Shown here in pieces: positions 7,725 through 17,436 of a stretch of 64,000 bases of DNA (position 1 is its first letter; every line of letters starts with the position of its first letter). Position numbers and translations under genes: made by a program. Source of the DNA: Bacillota bacterium (lineage in GTDB: Bacteria > Bacillota > UBA4882 > UBA8346). A model generated the notes under the pieces. It was not told the origin of the DNA. It did no database searches and saw nothing but the letters and a program-made list of their open reading frames with translations. The DNA lies in assembly GCA_023417475.1 (NCBI GenBank), contig JAEZFP010000041.1, positions 1 through 64,000 of the forward strand. Reading direction: 5' to 3'.

Positions 7725-8621
7725 ATGTCAAAAAACCAAGCTTTTTTTGAAACGACTTACCAGGATTCGACCGCTCAAACCATTTTTCAATTTCTAAAAA
7801 TGAACTCTCCGATCTCCGCCCGGAGTTTACGGAAGTATTTTTTTAAAGGCCTTGTTTTAATCAATCATAAAAAAGCCCATTCCGAGAAGGTTTTACGGCC
7901 CGGTGATCGGGTTGTGGTCCTGCCGATGACCGAAGAGGCCAGTCCAATCCGGCCCGAACCAATCCCCCTTGACATTATCTATCAAAATGACGATATATTG
8001 ATCATTAACAAACCGGCCCGGATGGCGGTCCATCCCGTGAAAACAATTACCTCGGGAACGTTGGCCAACGCCGTGGCTTATTATTATCAGGAAAACAACA
8101 TTCGGAGCAAAGTCCGGCCAGTACACCGCTTGGATGTGGGAACCTCGGGCTTGGTCCTGTTCGCCAAACACGCCGCGTCCCAGGAAACGCTGACCAAAGC
8201 CATCAATGACCATACGATTCAACGCATCTATTACGCAGTGGTCCACGGCATTCCCAGCTCCCCAACGGGAACGATCGACCGGCCGCTTGGCGAGACCCGA
8301 CGCGGTCGCGGGGTTGCGGCGAACGGTCAACCGGCCCGGACTCACTACAAAACCGTTGCCCAATATCCTGATTCCGCGTTATTGGAGTTGGAATTGGAAA
8401 CCGGACGGACGCATCAGATCCGGATCCACCTTCAAGCCCTTGGCCATCCGATCCTCGGGGATCTGGTTTACGGGATCAAATCGCCGTACATAAAAAGACC
8501 GGCATTACATGCCGGTATACTTCGTTTTGATCATTCGAACCTGCCAATTCCCACCGTAACGGCGGCTTGGCCGGAAGATTTTGAAGCGTTAACCCATCAG
8601 TTAAAGCACTTAACAGAGTAA
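7725..8621 (+). CDS. RluA-family pseudouridine synthase (first copy)
   Basis: RluA-family enzymes isomerise uridine to pseudouridine in rRNA or tRNA. The 298-residue product has an N-terminal S4-like RNA-binding part (SARSLRKYFFKGLVLINHKK, about 27-75), then the catalytic motif VHRLDVGTSGLVLFAK, in which the aspartate of HRLD is the catalytic residue, and the C-terminal family motif GRTHQIRIHLQALGHPILGD. Start: ATG with GGAG eleven bases upstream and a strong promoter. It converges on miaB, with a 12-bp overlap of the two 3' ends. The exact RNA target cannot be assigned. A second family member lies at 22365-23258. Confidence 0.88.
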   Translation: MSKNQAFFETTYQDSTAQTIFQFLKMNSPISARSLRKYFFKGLVLINHKKAHSEKVLRPGDRVVVLPMTEEASPIRPEPIPLDIIYQNDDILIINKPARMAVHPVKTITSGTLANAVAYYYQENNIRSKVRPVHRLDVGTSGLVLFAKHAASQETLTKAINDHTIQRIYYAVVHGIPSSPTGTIDRPLGETRRGRGVAANGQPARTHYKTVAQYPDSALLELELETGRTHQIRIHLQALGHPILGDLVYGIKSPYIKRPALHAGILRFDHSNLPIPTVTAAWPEDFEALTHQLKHLTE

Positions 8622-9938
8622 CTCCGCCTCCAAGGTGAAAGTTTGCGCGTCCGTCACCCGGGCCGCCACCAATTGACCCGGCTGTAGCCGCGCCACGGGG
8701 ACAAAATGGATCAATTTATTTTGGGTGTTGCGGCCGGACCAGATCGCCGGATTTTTTTCGCTGGGTCCTTCCACCAGGATTTCGGTTAAGGTTCCGATAA
8801 ACTCCCGATTTTTCTCCAAGGAAATCTGGTTTTGCAACCCAATCAGCTTCTCCAAATGCGCTTTTTTGGTCGTTTCGGGAACTTGGTCGGTCATTTTGGC
8901 GGCCGGCGTACCGACCCGGGATGAATAGATAAAAGTAAACGCGCCATCGTAACGAACTTGTTCGACCAAATTCATGGTCTCGGCAAAATCAGCTTCGGTT
9001 TCGCCGGGGAACCCGACGATAATGTCGGTAGTTAAGGCGATCTCCGGGAGCGCTTGCTTCAATTTGGCGACTAACGCCAGATAACTTTCTTTGGTGTATT
9101 TGCGGTTCATTCGCTCCAAAATCGCGGAGCTGCCGGCTTGGACCGGCAAATGAAGATGGCGGCAAATATTTTGATGCTTGGCCATCACTGCAATCAACTC
9201 ATCGGAAAGATCTTTCGGATGAGACGTTTGGAAACGGATCCGGGCGATCCCGGTGGTCTCGGCAATGGTTCCGATTAACCGGGCGAAATTCCATTGGTGG
9301 TCGGGAAAGTCCAAGCCATACGAATTGACATTTTGACCCAATAAGGTGATTTCTTTAACTCCCGAAACAACCAATTCTTTGACTTCCTTGATAATCTCCG
9401 CAGGCTGGCGGCTGCGCTCCCGCCCCCGGACATGAGGGACGATACAATAGGCACAAAAATTATTACAGCCGTACATCACCGTAACCCACGCTTTGAAAGG
9501 GTTCTCCCGTTTCACCGGCAGCCCTTCGTAGATCGCGCCTTCGGTGTCCCACACCTCAAACACCCGTGATTGGGAGGACTTGATTTTCTGAATCAACTCC
9601 GGCAACTGATGGAGATTATACGTTCCAAAGACCAGATCAACTTGTTTATAAGTCTCTTTAATCTTGGCGACCTCGGTCGGTTGCTGTACCATGCAACCAC
9701 AAACCCCGATAATCAAGTTGGGGTTTTGTTCCTTCAAGGCTTTTAAATTTCCGATGTTTCCGTAAAGCCGGTTTTCGGCGTTTTCCCGGACACAACACGT
9801 ATTAAATAATATCAGATCGGCCGTTTCAATTGAAGCAGCCTGGGTATAGCCCATTTCGTTGAGAATCCCCGCTAACACTTCCGAGTCATGGACATTCATC
9901 TGACAACCAAATGTGGTGATAAAATACTGCTCTGACAA
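8610..9938 (-). CDS. miaB: tRNA-2-methylthio-N6-dimethylallyladenosine synthase
   Basis: MiaB is a radical SAM methylthiotransferase that adds a methylthio group to i6A37 of tRNAs reading UNN codons. The 442-residue protein has the N-terminal UPF0004 domain with three cluster cysteines (FGCQMN, NTCCVRE, GVCGCM), the radical SAM motif GCNNFCAYCIVPHVRGRERSR at about 155-175, and a C-terminal TRAM domain (about 375-440). GRERSR and LHLPVQAGS favour MiaB over the MtaB and RimO subfamilies. The start is TTG with AGGAGA eight bases upstream. Length is normal. Confidence 0.92.
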   Translation of the reverse strand: MSEQYFITTFGCQMNVHDSEVLAGILNEMGYTQAASIETADLILFNTCCVRENAENRLYGNIGNLKALKEQNPNLIIGVCGCMVQQPTEVAKIKETYKQVDLVFGTYNLHQLPELIQKIKSSQSRVFEVWDTEGAIYEGLPVKRENPFKAWVTVMYGCNNFCAYCIVPHVRGRERSRQPAEIIKEVKELVVSGVKEITLLGQNVNSYGLDFPDHQWNFARLIGTIAETTGIARIRFQTSHPKDLSDELIAVMAKHQNICRHLHLPVQAGSSAILERMNRKYTKESYLALVAKLKQALPEIALTTDIIVGFPGETEADFAETMNLVEQVRYDGAFTFIYSSRVGTPAAKMTDQVPETTKKAHLEKLIGLQNQISLEKNREFIGTLTEILVEGPSEKNPAIWSGRNTQNKLIHFVPVARLQPGQLVAARVTDAQTFTLEAELLC

Positions 9939-9968
9939 AGTCGCTATCTCCTATATCCAATCTCTTTT

Positions 9969-10892
9969 TCACTCAAATAGCGCTTGGGTAAACGCAGCCG
10001 GATCAAATACTTGCAAGTCCTCTTTTTTCTCCCCAACGCCAATCAGATAAATGGGAATTTTGAATTGATGGGCAATGGCCAGCACCACACCACCCTTGGC
10101 GGTGCCATCAAGTTTCGTTAAGACCAGCCCGTCAATGTCAACCGCTTCATTAAACACTTTCACCTGATGCAATGCGTTCTGCCCGGTGGTAGCGTCCAAA
10201 ACCAAAATCGTTTGCAGTTCATAATCGGCCAGATTTTGGGTGATGATCCGCCGTACTTTCTTTAGTTCTTCCATTAAATTTACTTTAGTATGTAAGCGTC
10301 CCGCGGTATCCACGATGACGACATCGGATTTCCGGGCGTGCGCGGCGGCCATTCCGTCATAAACCACTGCCGCCGGATCCGCCCCTTCCTGGTGATGAAT
10401 GACCGGAACCCCTATCCGTTCGCCCCATTGCATTAACTGCTCGGTAGCGGCGGCCCGAAAGGTGTCCCCGGCCACTAACAACGGTTGCCGTTGGTTGTCA
10501 AGAAAACGGGCGGCGGCTTTAGCGATGGTTGTTGTCTTGCCGACTCCGTTGACCCCGACGATCAAAATTACTTTTTGACGGGTTTCGAAGTCAAACTGTT
10601 CTTTCCCTGCAGTTTCAATGATCTTACGGATCTCAGCGATCAACAAGGGCTTTAACTGATTGGGATCGCTCACCTTTTGTTCTTTGACCTGTTCACGTAA
10701 ACGGTCGGAGAGATAGGTCGTGGTCTCCATCCCTACGTCGGCCATGATTAACGTATCTTCCAAATCGGTATACAACTCGTCGTCGATCTTTTGATACGAG
10801 GAAAAAACCCCTTCCAAATTAGCGACGAACGACTCTTTTGTTTTCGCCAGCCCTTCTTTGAGTCTGGCAAATAACCCTTTATTTTCAGCCAT
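9969..10892 (-). CDS. ftsY: Signal recognition particle receptor FtsY
   Basis: FtsY is the membrane-associated GTPase that receives the SRP-ribosome complex and delivers nascent membrane proteins to SecYEG. The 307-residue product is the compact NG form without a long acidic A domain: an N helical domain (1-95), P loop GVNGVGKTTTIAK at about 113, GDTFRAAA, DTAGR, and the G4/closing-loop motif TKLDGTAKGG. Start: ATG with AAAAGGAT upstream. It follows smc by 51 bases on the same strand, the widely conserved smc-ftsY order, and is probably cotranscribed. Confidence 0.94.
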   Translation of the reverse strand: MAENKGLFARLKEGLAKTKESFVANLEGVFSSYQKIDDELYTDLEDTLIMADVGMETTTYLSDRLREQVKEQKVSDPNQLKPLLIAEIRKIIETAGKEQFDFETRQKVILIVGVNGVGKTTTIAKAAARFLDNQRQPLLVAGDTFRAAATEQLMQWGERIGVPVIHHQEGADPAAVVYDGMAAAHARKSDVVIVDTAGRLHTKVNLMEELKKVRRIITQNLADYELQTILVLDATTGQNALHQVKVFNEAVDIDGLVLTKLDGTAKGGVVLAIAHQFKIPIYLIGVGEKKEDLQVFDPAAFTQALFE

Positions 10893-10943
10893 GATTCATA
10901 TCCTTTTCATAGTCATCGATTCGCTGTTATTCATCAGCCGGTG

Positions 10944-13900
10944 TCAACCGGCCTTTTCGTTGAGGTCCAATGAGATCAGTTTGGAGACGCCCAGCTCTTC
11001 CATTGTCACCCCGTAAAGGGTATTGGCCGCTTCCATGGTGCCACGGCGATGGGTGATCACAATAAACTGCAGCTCTTTACTGAAGAGTTCAAGTAAATGC
11101 GAGAAACGGGAGACATTCACTTCATCCAAAGTCGCGTCAATCTCGTCCAACACACAAAACGGCGCCGGCTTAACGGCCAAAATGGCGAATAATAAGGCAA
11201 TGGCGGTCATTGCCCGCTCACCGCCGGATAACAGCGATAAATTTTGTAACTTTTTGCCGGGCGGTTGGGCAATGATCTCAATTCCCGACTCCAGGGGTTT
11301 TTCGGGATCAAGCAAGATCAGTTCGGAGTTTCCCCCTTCAAACAATTCACTGAAGATTTTTTTGAACTCGGTTTTAATCAGATCGAAAGTCTCATTGAAC
11401 TTTTTGGTGATCGTTCGCTCAATTTCATTAATCACCTTGATCAGTGATTCTTTTGCTTTGGTCAAGTCCTCGGACTGAACCGTCAAAAATTCAAAACGTT
11501 CCTTTACCTGTCGAAAATCGTCAATTGCCGCCACATTCACCGGACCTAAGTCCCGGATGCTCGCTTTATAATCGTCGATCTGTTGTTGCGGCGCTGCCGG
11601 GAGCGGCCATTCCGGATTGTATTGGGAAAGCCAATCCAATCCGTAGTCTTCACTCAGATTATGTTGGACATTCTCAATCTCCATCAATTTCTGATTATAT
11701 TGAAGCTCCAACCGGTGGAGTTGGTTTTGATATTCGTTACTTTTCCGGTGGTGGCTGCGTTGCTTGCTTTCCAATTCGCGAATCGCTTGTTGGGTGAGCT
11801 CGCGTTCCTGTTTCGAGCGGTTAATTGCGGTTTCTTGTCCTTGCAGCTTTACTTTGGTCTCAAACGACTTTTCACCGATCAAAACAATGGTTTCTTTAAT
11901 TTTTTCCCGTTCCGAAGCAATCTGGGATAATTTATGGCTAATCTCCTGAAACGCGCTGCAGACCCCGTCCAATTGACGATTCAATTGTTCCTTGAGAGCA
12001 TTTTTGCCGTGTTCTTCCTGACGACGGGCGCTTAAACGCGACCGCAATTCAGTAATGACCTCGACCAATTGTTCCTTATCCTCTTTGACCGTCTTCATTT
12101 TGGCGGTCAAATCGGCTAGTTGATTCTCCAACTCTTTTAAGTACTGTTCTTTCGCCGTAACTGACTGTGCCAATTCATCCTGGCCTAAGTCAAATCTCCC
12201 GCTTTCCGAAAGTAGTTCTTGCAGCTGTTCGGCATAGGCCGCCGTCTCTTGAGCGGTTTTTTTGATGTTCTGTTGGATCGTGACATATTCACGGTCAAGC
12301 GCAGCTTTCCGGATCTTGGCTTCATTCTCTTGTTTGGTTAATTCTTTAATCGACTCCAACAACTGTTGGAGTTCAGCCCGGAACTGACCGGCAATTTCCT
12401 GTCCTTTTTGGAAAGCAACCTCGCTGTCAGCTTTTTCCTTGCGCAAGTCCTCAATTTCTTTTCTCCGGCTTAACAAGCCTAAGCGCCGTTTATCAACACT
12501 CCCGCCGGTAATCGCTCCGCCGGGCACCACCAGATCCCCTTCCGGCGTGACGATCCGGATACTCCGGTCCAGCTTGGGACTGATCTTGATGGCGGTTTTA
12601 ATGTCGGGAGCCACAACCGTCTGGCCGATTAGATAAATCAACGCTTTCCGGTATGTGGGGTCAAACGTCAGGTGGGAAATGGCCGGATGACAGCCATGCT
12701 GTTCCAATACGCCTTGCAGTTGCCGCATCCGATTATCGCTGGCTTGAATTGTATTTAAAGGAAGGAAAGTCGCCCGGCCTTTATTATATTTCTTCAGGTA
12801 GGCCACGGCCGCTTCCGCCTGTTGGTCGGTATCAATGACCACATTTTGCAAGTTGCCGCCCAAGGCGGTCTCGAGCGCCAATTCCATGCCGGGTTGGACC
12901 TGAATCAGATCGGCAATAATCCCTTTGATGCTTTGATGGAACGGTTCGTGGACTGCCTCGGCCAACAGGGCTTTAACCCCTTGAAAATAGCCTTGAAAAC
13001 CTTTTTCCATTTCATCCAATAAAGAAATTTTGCTTTCAAGTCCGCGAATCTTATCCTTATACTCGACATTTTTCCGTTCAACCCCGGCTAGCTTCTGCTC
13101 GATCTGACCGTGTTGCGTGGTTTGGTCTGCTGCGGTAGTCCGGCAATGGTTAATTTCATGCTCCAGTTCATCCAAACGTTCTTGGTGTTGTTCAGCCTCG
13201 GATTGATATTGAATGACCTGTTTTTCTAAAATCGTTTGGCGCTTTTGACAGTCCTGGGCTTGCCGGGAAATAAAGTCCTTTTGCAGGGACGTGCTGTTGA
13301 TTTTATTTTTTAACGCGGCGATTTCATTCAGAGTCTCAATAAATTCATCCTTAAAAGTCTGTTCTTCCGCTTCAAGCTGAGCCAACAATTGGTTATGAGC
13401 CGCCATTACCGACTCTTTTTCTTGCAATGTTTGGTGATCGACCAGCAGTTGTTCTTTTACGCCACTCGTTTCGGATTCGATGACCTGCTGTTGGGCCAGA
13501 ATAGCGGTTTGTCGTTCTTCACTCGCGACTAAACTTCCTTGCTGTTCTTGCTCTTGTTTGTCGAGATCGGCCAATTTCTCATTTAAAAAATTAACCTGTT
13601 CACTGAATTTATCGATCTGATTTTGCAGCCGGAAGAAATCCTCATTCGCTTGCGAGAGTTGGTTATCTTGATTCAGTAACAATAATCGTTGCTCCTCAAT
13701 GGCGGCTTCGATTACATTCTCCTGACTTTCAAAACTGCGATAAGCCTCTTCCAAAGTCGCTTTATGCTGGAGCGACTCTTCCAGCTCGGCCTGAAGCCGG
13801 AGCACCAATCCTCCGAGATAATTGATCTCGACCTTGGTTAGTTGTTCTCTAATCGCTAGATACTGCTCCGCCAAAGCTGACTGCGCTTCCAGCGGACCAA

Positions 13901-14504
13901 TCTGACACCCCAATTCACTTAAAATATCTTTTAACCGAACCAGATTACGATCGGTCTCTTCCAACTTGCGTTCCGCAATCTGTTTCCGGGTTTTGTATTT
14001 ATTAATTCCGGCTGCTTCCTCAAAAATAGCGCGCCGATCTTCTGCTTTAACCGATAGGATGGAATCAATTTTACCCTGCCCAATGACGGAATAGGCTTCT
14101 TTGCCCAAACCGGTGTCGTAAAAAAGTTCAATAATATCCTTCAGCCGTACCGACGACTTATTGATTAGGTAGTCGCTTTCGCCGGAACGAAACAATTTTC
14201 GGGTGACGGCAATCTCTGAAAATTCAACCGGGATTGAGCGATCCGTGTTGTCGAGCACCATGGTAACCTCGGCTAAGCCAAGCGCTTTACGCTGGGTGCT
14301 GCCGGCAAAGATCACATCATCCATTTTGGAACCACGTAAATTCTTAATGCTCTGTTCGCCTAAAACCCAGCGTAAAGCATCAGAAATATTACTTTTACCA
14401 CTGCCGTTGGGTCCAACGACCGCCGTAACTCCGGGCAAGAACTCTAACCGGATTTTATCGGCAAACGATTTGAAACCCACGATGTCTAGGCGTTTTAAGT
14501 ACAA
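10944..14504 (-). CDS. smc: Chromosome segregation ATPase SMC
   Basis: SMC dimers form the core of bacterial condensin with ScpA and ScpB. With the start at TTG 14504 (AAAGGAGG seven bases ahead) the protein has 1186 residues and begins YLKRLDIVGFKSFAD, a standard SMC N terminus. The open frame to 14579 would add 25 unrelated residues across a terminator. Domains: Walker A GPNGSGKSN near 32, coiled coil, hinge about 515-660 (GVLEQHGCHPAISHL, GGAITGGSVDKRRLG), second coiled coil, ABC signature LSGGERAMTA and Walker B CVLDEIDATLDE near the C terminus. It lies upstream of ftsY. Confidence 0.95.
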   Translation of the reverse strand: MYLKRLDIVGFKSFADKIRLEFLPGVTAVVGPNGSGKSNISDALRWVLGEQSIKNLRGSKMDDVIFAGSTQRKALGLAEVTMVLDNTDRSIPVEFSEIAVTRKLFRSGESDYLINKSSVRLKDIIELFYDTGLGKEAYSVIGQGKIDSILSVKAEDRRAIFEEAAGINKYKTRKQIAERKLEETDRNLVRLKDILSELGCQIGPLEAQSALAEQYLAIREQLTKVEINYLGGLVLRLQAELEESLQHKATLEEAYRSFESQENVIEAAIEEQRLLLLNQDNQLSQANEDFFRLQNQIDKFSEQVNFLNEKLADLDKQEQEQQGSLVASEERQTAILAQQQVIESETSGVKEQLLVDHQTLQEKESVMAAHNQLLAQLEAEEQTFKDEFIETLNEIAALKNKINSTSLQKDFISRQAQDCQKRQTILEKQVIQYQSEAEQHQERLDELEHEINHCRTTAADQTTQHGQIEQKLAGVERKNVEYKDKIRGLESKISLLDEMEKGFQGYFQGVKALLAEAVHEPFHQSIKGIIADLIQVQPGMELALETALGGNLQNVVIDTDQQAEAAVAYLKKYNKGRATFLPLNTIQASDNRMRQLQGVLEQHGCHPAISHLTFDPTYRKALIYLIGQTVVAPDIKTAIKISPKLDRSIRIVTPEGDLVVPGGAITGGSVDKRRLGLLSRRKEIEDLRKEKADSEVAFQKGQEIAGQFRAELQQLLESIKELTKQENEAKIRKAALDREYVTIQQNIKKTAQETAAYAEQLQELLSESGRFDLGQDELAQSVTAKEQYLKELENQLADLTAKMKTVKEDKEQLVEVITELRSRLSARRQEEHGKNALKEQLNRQLDGVCSAFQEISHKLSQIASEREKIKETIVLIGEKSFETKVKLQGQETAINRSKQERELTQQAIRELESKQRSHHRKSNEYQNQLHRLELQYNQKLMEIENVQHNLSEDYGLDWLSQYNPEWPLPAAPQQQIDDYKASIRDLGPVNVAAIDDFRQVKERFEFLTVQSEDLTKAKESLIKVINEIERTITKKFNETFDLIKTEFKKIFSELFEGGNSELILLDPEKPLESGIEIIAQPPGKKLQNLSLLSGGERAMTAIALLFAILAVKPAPFCVLDEIDATLDEVNVSRFSHLLELFSKELQFIVITHRRGTMEAANTLYGVTMEELGVSKLISLDLNEKAG

Positions 14505-14527
14505 GTTGGTTCCTCCTTTGCTCAAAC

Positions 14528-14536
14528 ATTTTACCA
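14528..14536 (-). promoter_or_regulatory. Extended -10 promoter candidate for smc-ftsY
   Basis: The minus strand reads TGGTAAAAT directly after the sigma-gene terminator and 24 bases before the smc start. There is no clear -35 element, so activity would rest on the extended TGn motif. Confidence 0.45.
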
Positions 14537-14544
14537 CAAGATGG

Positions 14545-14576
14545 GCAAAAAAGAAATACCCGCTAAATGCGGGCAT
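14545..14576 (-). terminator. Terminator of the sigma-factor gene
   Basis: The minus strand has a stem TGCCCGC/GCGGGTA (14575-14569 with 14563-14557) and a 5-nt loop, followed by TTTCTTTTTTG. It starts at the sigma stop codon and separates that gene from smc. Confidence 0.75.
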
Positions 14577-15253
14577 CAACTGACTTCCAACCGAATCGCA
14601 AGGTCTTTCCGTTTCCGTGTTTTCAAGGGAATCCTCGGGCTCAACAGCGATCCGTATTCGCCCAAAACCCGTTTTAATTTGAGACGCGCCCGGGTTCGGG
14701 CATTATCAATCACTTTGGGGGAAAGCGCCAATTGTTTTTCAATATCGTGAATGGTATGGCCACTGAGCAACAAGTGAATCACCCGATACTCGACGGGGGA
14801 AAGATAAGCTTCCATTACGGCGTTTACGGTGCACACCACCCATTCGTTTTCCAAATGACTGGAAGGTTCCGAATCCTCAGCCGGAATCGAATCAAGCAAT
14901 GTTCGTGAATCGTCCTCGTTCAGTTGGGTATTTAATGAAAGCGCTTTGGTTAATAACACCGCTTTCTTGCTCATTGATTGTTTGATGGTGTTAAAAATCT
15001 TTCGCAAGATGCAGATGTAGGCAAATGTACTGAATTTAATTGGATAGTTGTCCGGATCGTATTCGTCAATCGCTTTTAAAAGCCCGATCGCGCCTTCTTG
15101 AAAATAATCCTCAAATTCGTTAAAGGAAGGGGTTTGATTCTTAACAATGTGTCTTACCATCGGCAGATATTTTTTAACTAATTCTTCCTTGGCTTGCGTT
15201 TCTTGTCCGATACGGATTCGCGCCAATAATGCCAGATCCTTTTCCTGGTTCAA
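14576..15253 (-). CDS. RNA polymerase sigma factor, SigH-like (sigma-70 family)
   Basis: This 225-residue protein shows region 2 (EELVKKYLPMVRHIV, then the 2.2 motif EDYFQEGAIGLLKAIDEYDP, and FSTFAYICILRKIFNTIKQ) and region 4 (LSPVEYRVIHLLLSGHTIHDIEKQL, then SPKVIDNARTRARLKLKRVL). The SLN and RTLLDSIP stretch resembles sporulation sigma factor SigH, although the sequence is divergent and has a basic C-terminal tail of about 25 residues. It may be SigH itself or an alternative factor. The start chosen is TTG 15253 with AGGGAGG nine bases ahead; the frame is open to 15340, but that part overlaps the upstream terminator. It sits alone between rnc and smc. Confidence 0.8.
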   Translation of the reverse strand: MNQEKDLALLARIRIGQETQAKEELVKKYLPMVRHIVKNQTPSFNEFEDYFQEGAIGLLKAIDEYDPDNYPIKFSTFAYICILRKIFNTIKQSMSKKAVLLTKALSLNTQLNEDDSRTLLDSIPAEDSEPSSHLENEWVVCTVNAVMEAYLSPVEYRVIHLLLSGHTIHDIEKQLALSPKVIDNARTRARLKLKRVLGEYGSLLSPRIPLKTRKRKDLAIRLEVS

Positions 15254-15324
15254 TCTGAACAACCTCCCTCTGCGGTACTCACCTAATATATATGAGCGGT
15301 TGTCCGGAATATGAACCCAATAAA

Positions 15325-15350
15325 AGAAAAAACGTGCCACCTTAGCACGT
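15325..15350 (-). terminator. Terminator of the plsX-rnc operon
   Basis: The minus strand has a 6-bp stem ACGTGC/GCACGT (15350-15345 with 15337-15332) with a 7-nt loop, followed by TTTTTTC. It lies 50 bases after the rnc stop. Confidence 0.75.
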
Positions 15351-15400
15351 CTGCATCGAAACCTATTATCGCTGTTTTATCTTCCGCGATGTTATGAAGG

Positions 15401-16129
15401 TTAATGCGATTTATGTTTTAAAAACACGATCCCGTTTTGCGCGGCTTTGTTTTCCGCCTCTTTGATACTGCGGCCGATGCCGGTTCCGATCACAGCGGCG
15501 TTTAACGAAACCTCGACGGTGAATAAGCGATTGTGAGGAGGCCCCTCCTCTTTTACCGTTTGATAGGTGGGCTTAATGCCTTTAGTTTGGGTGATCTCCT
15601 GTAAAGTCGTTTTGGCGTCAATGGCTTCATATTGGCGAATAATTGCCGGGGTGACTTTTTCAATCAGCGGGATCACTAGTCTGGTGGTTTCATCCAAACC
15701 AAAATTGAGAAAATAGGCGCCCAAAAACGCTTCAAATAAATCGGCCAGAATATTTATCTTGGCGCGGCCGTTATTACGCAACTCGCCCGTTCCCAGCAAT
15801 AACAGTTGATCGATATGGAGATCCAACGAAAATTGGGCTAAAACTTGGGCGCTGACAATAATGGCCTTTAACTTCGCAAGTTGGCCTTCGTCTTGTTTGG
15901 GAAATTGCTCAAATAAAAACCGGCAGACAATAATCGATAACACACTGTCACCTAAAAACTCCAACCGTTCATTACTTGGGAGATGATGTTCATTGGCGTA
16001 TGAGGAATGGGTTAACGCTTCAATGAACAAGGCTTCGTTCTTTGGCTGAAAGCCAAATAAAACCGCCAATTTATCAATTGACGGTCTCAATTCGCGATAG
16101 TCAGTTGTCTGGTAATTTTTTTTAATCAT
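15401..16129 (-). CDS. rnc: Ribonuclease III
   Basis: RNase III cleaves double-stranded RNA and processes rRNA precursors. The 242-residue product has the endonuclease signature NERLEFLGDSVLS near residue 50 and the second acidic motif DLFEAFLGAYF, which supply the metal-binding glutamate and aspartate residues. A C-terminal dsRNA-binding domain follows from about residue 168 (DAKTTLQEITQTKGIKPTY through AENKAAQNGIVFL). The ATG at 16129 overlaps the fabF stop by eight bases. The frame extends to a TTG at 16147 without a better ribosome binding site. It is the last gene of the fatty acid operon, a conserved order. Confidence 0.93.
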   Translation of the reverse strand: MIKKNYQTTDYRELRPSIDKLAVLFGFQPKNEALFIEALTHSSYANEHHLPSNERLEFLGDSVLSIIVCRFLFEQFPKQDEGQLAKLKAIIVSAQVLAQFSLDLHIDQLLLLGTGELRNNGRAKINILADLFEAFLGAYFLNFGLDETTRLVIPLIEKVTPAIIRQYEAIDAKTTLQEITQTKGIKPTYQTVKEEGPPHNRLFTVEVSLNAAVIGTGIGRSIKEAENKAAQNGIVFLKHKSH

Positions 16130-17363
16130 CGTATCTCTTAAATGCAAGGCAAGCGTTATGGCCGCCGAATCCTAATGAATTTGATAAAACATAGTTTAAT
16201 GATGCTTTCCGAGCTTGATTCGGAACATAATCCAAATCGCATTCCGGATCAGGTGTAGTATAGTTCATAGTGGGCGGAATTATACCATCATGAATCGCCA
16301 ACACCGAAATCACGGCTTCGATTCCCGCCGCGGCGCCCAGCAAATGTCCGGTCATTGATTTGGTGGAACTAACCGGCAAGGAATAAGCGGCTTCTCCGAA
16401 GACTCGCTTGATCGCCAGGGTTTCGATTTTATCATTGGGCGGAGTAGAAGTTCCATGCGCATTGATGTACGAGACCTGTTCCGGCTGGATCCCTGCGTTC
16501 TTCATCGCAATGACCATTGCCTGGGACGCTCCGTTCCCTTCCGGATCGGGAGCGGTCATATGATAGGCATCACCCGTCTCGCCGAAACCGATGATTTCGG
16601 CATATATACGGGCTCCTCTGGCAACCGCGTGCTCCAGCTCTTCCAGTAGGATTACTCCGGCCCCTTCACCCATCACGAAGCCATCGCGCTCCAAATCAAA
16701 CGGACGACTGGCGTGTTTGGGATCGGCGTTATTTTTGGAAAGAGCGCCGGCTGAGGCAAAACCGGCATAAGCGATACCGGTGATCGCTGCTTCGGTGCCA
16801 CCGGTAATCATCGCCTTGGCTTTACCGCTTTGAATGATTTGAAACGAATGCCCGATTGAATGCGCCGCCGATGCGCATGCGGTCACGACCGTGTGATTCG
16901 GACCTTTCGCACCGGTCAAAATTGAAACATAACCGGAGGACATATCCGGGATCATCATCGGAATAAAGAACGGACTGACTCTTCCCGGACCTTTTTCCAC
17001 AAACACCCGGGTCTGTTCTTCAAACGTTTTAATTCCGCCAATTCCGGAACCGATTATTACTCCGACCTCACCGGCGTTCGCGACATCAATAGTGAACTTC
17101 GCGTCTTCCAATGCCATTTGAGTCGCGGCGACCGCGAATTGAACGACACGATCGGTACGGCGGACTTCTTTTTTATCTAAAAATTGCCCAGGATCAAAAG
17201 TTTTGACTTCGGCGCCAATTTTAACGTCAAAATTTGTTGTATCAAAGGCTGTTACAAGATCAATTCCCGAAACACCCTCAATTATCGATGACCAAAATTG
17301 CTTTGCACCGATCCCAACGGATGAAACGACACCCAAACCGGTTATTACTACTCTTTTTGACAT
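16122..17363 (-). CDS. fabF: 3-oxoacyl-[acyl-carrier-protein] synthase II
   Basis: FabF condenses malonyl-ACP with growing acyl-ACP in type II fatty acid synthesis. The 413-residue protein has the active-site cysteine in VVTACASAAHSIG, the first histidine in NAHGTSTPPND and the second in KSMTGHLLGAAAG. The ATG at 17363 is preceded by AAGGAGGTAATATC. An open frame upstream to 17417 runs into the acpP-fabF spacer and is not used. It follows acpP by 73 bases and overlaps rnc by eight. Confidence 0.95.
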   Translation of the reverse strand: MSKRVVITGLGVVSSVGIGAKQFWSSIIEGVSGIDLVTAFDTTNFDVKIGAEVKTFDPGQFLDKKEVRRTDRVVQFAVAATQMALEDAKFTIDVANAGEVGVIIGSGIGGIKTFEEQTRVFVEKGPGRVSPFFIPMMIPDMSSGYVSILTGAKGPNHTVVTACASAAHSIGHSFQIIQSGKAKAMITGGTEAAITGIAYAGFASAGALSKNNADPKHASRPFDLERDGFVMGEGAGVILLEELEHAVARGARIYAEIIGFGETGDAYHMTAPDPEGNGASQAMVIAMKNAGIQPEQVSYINAHGTSTPPNDKIETLAIKRVFGEAAYSLPVSSTKSMTGHLLGAAAGIEAVISVLAIHDGIIPPTMNYTTPDPECDLDYVPNQARKASLNYVLSNSLGFGGHNACLAFKRYDD

Positions 17364-17436
17364 GATATTACCTCCTTCGCAGAGGGGGTTGTGATACTGA
17401 AGAGAGTCCCGTAACAACGAGACTCTCTGTTTTGTC

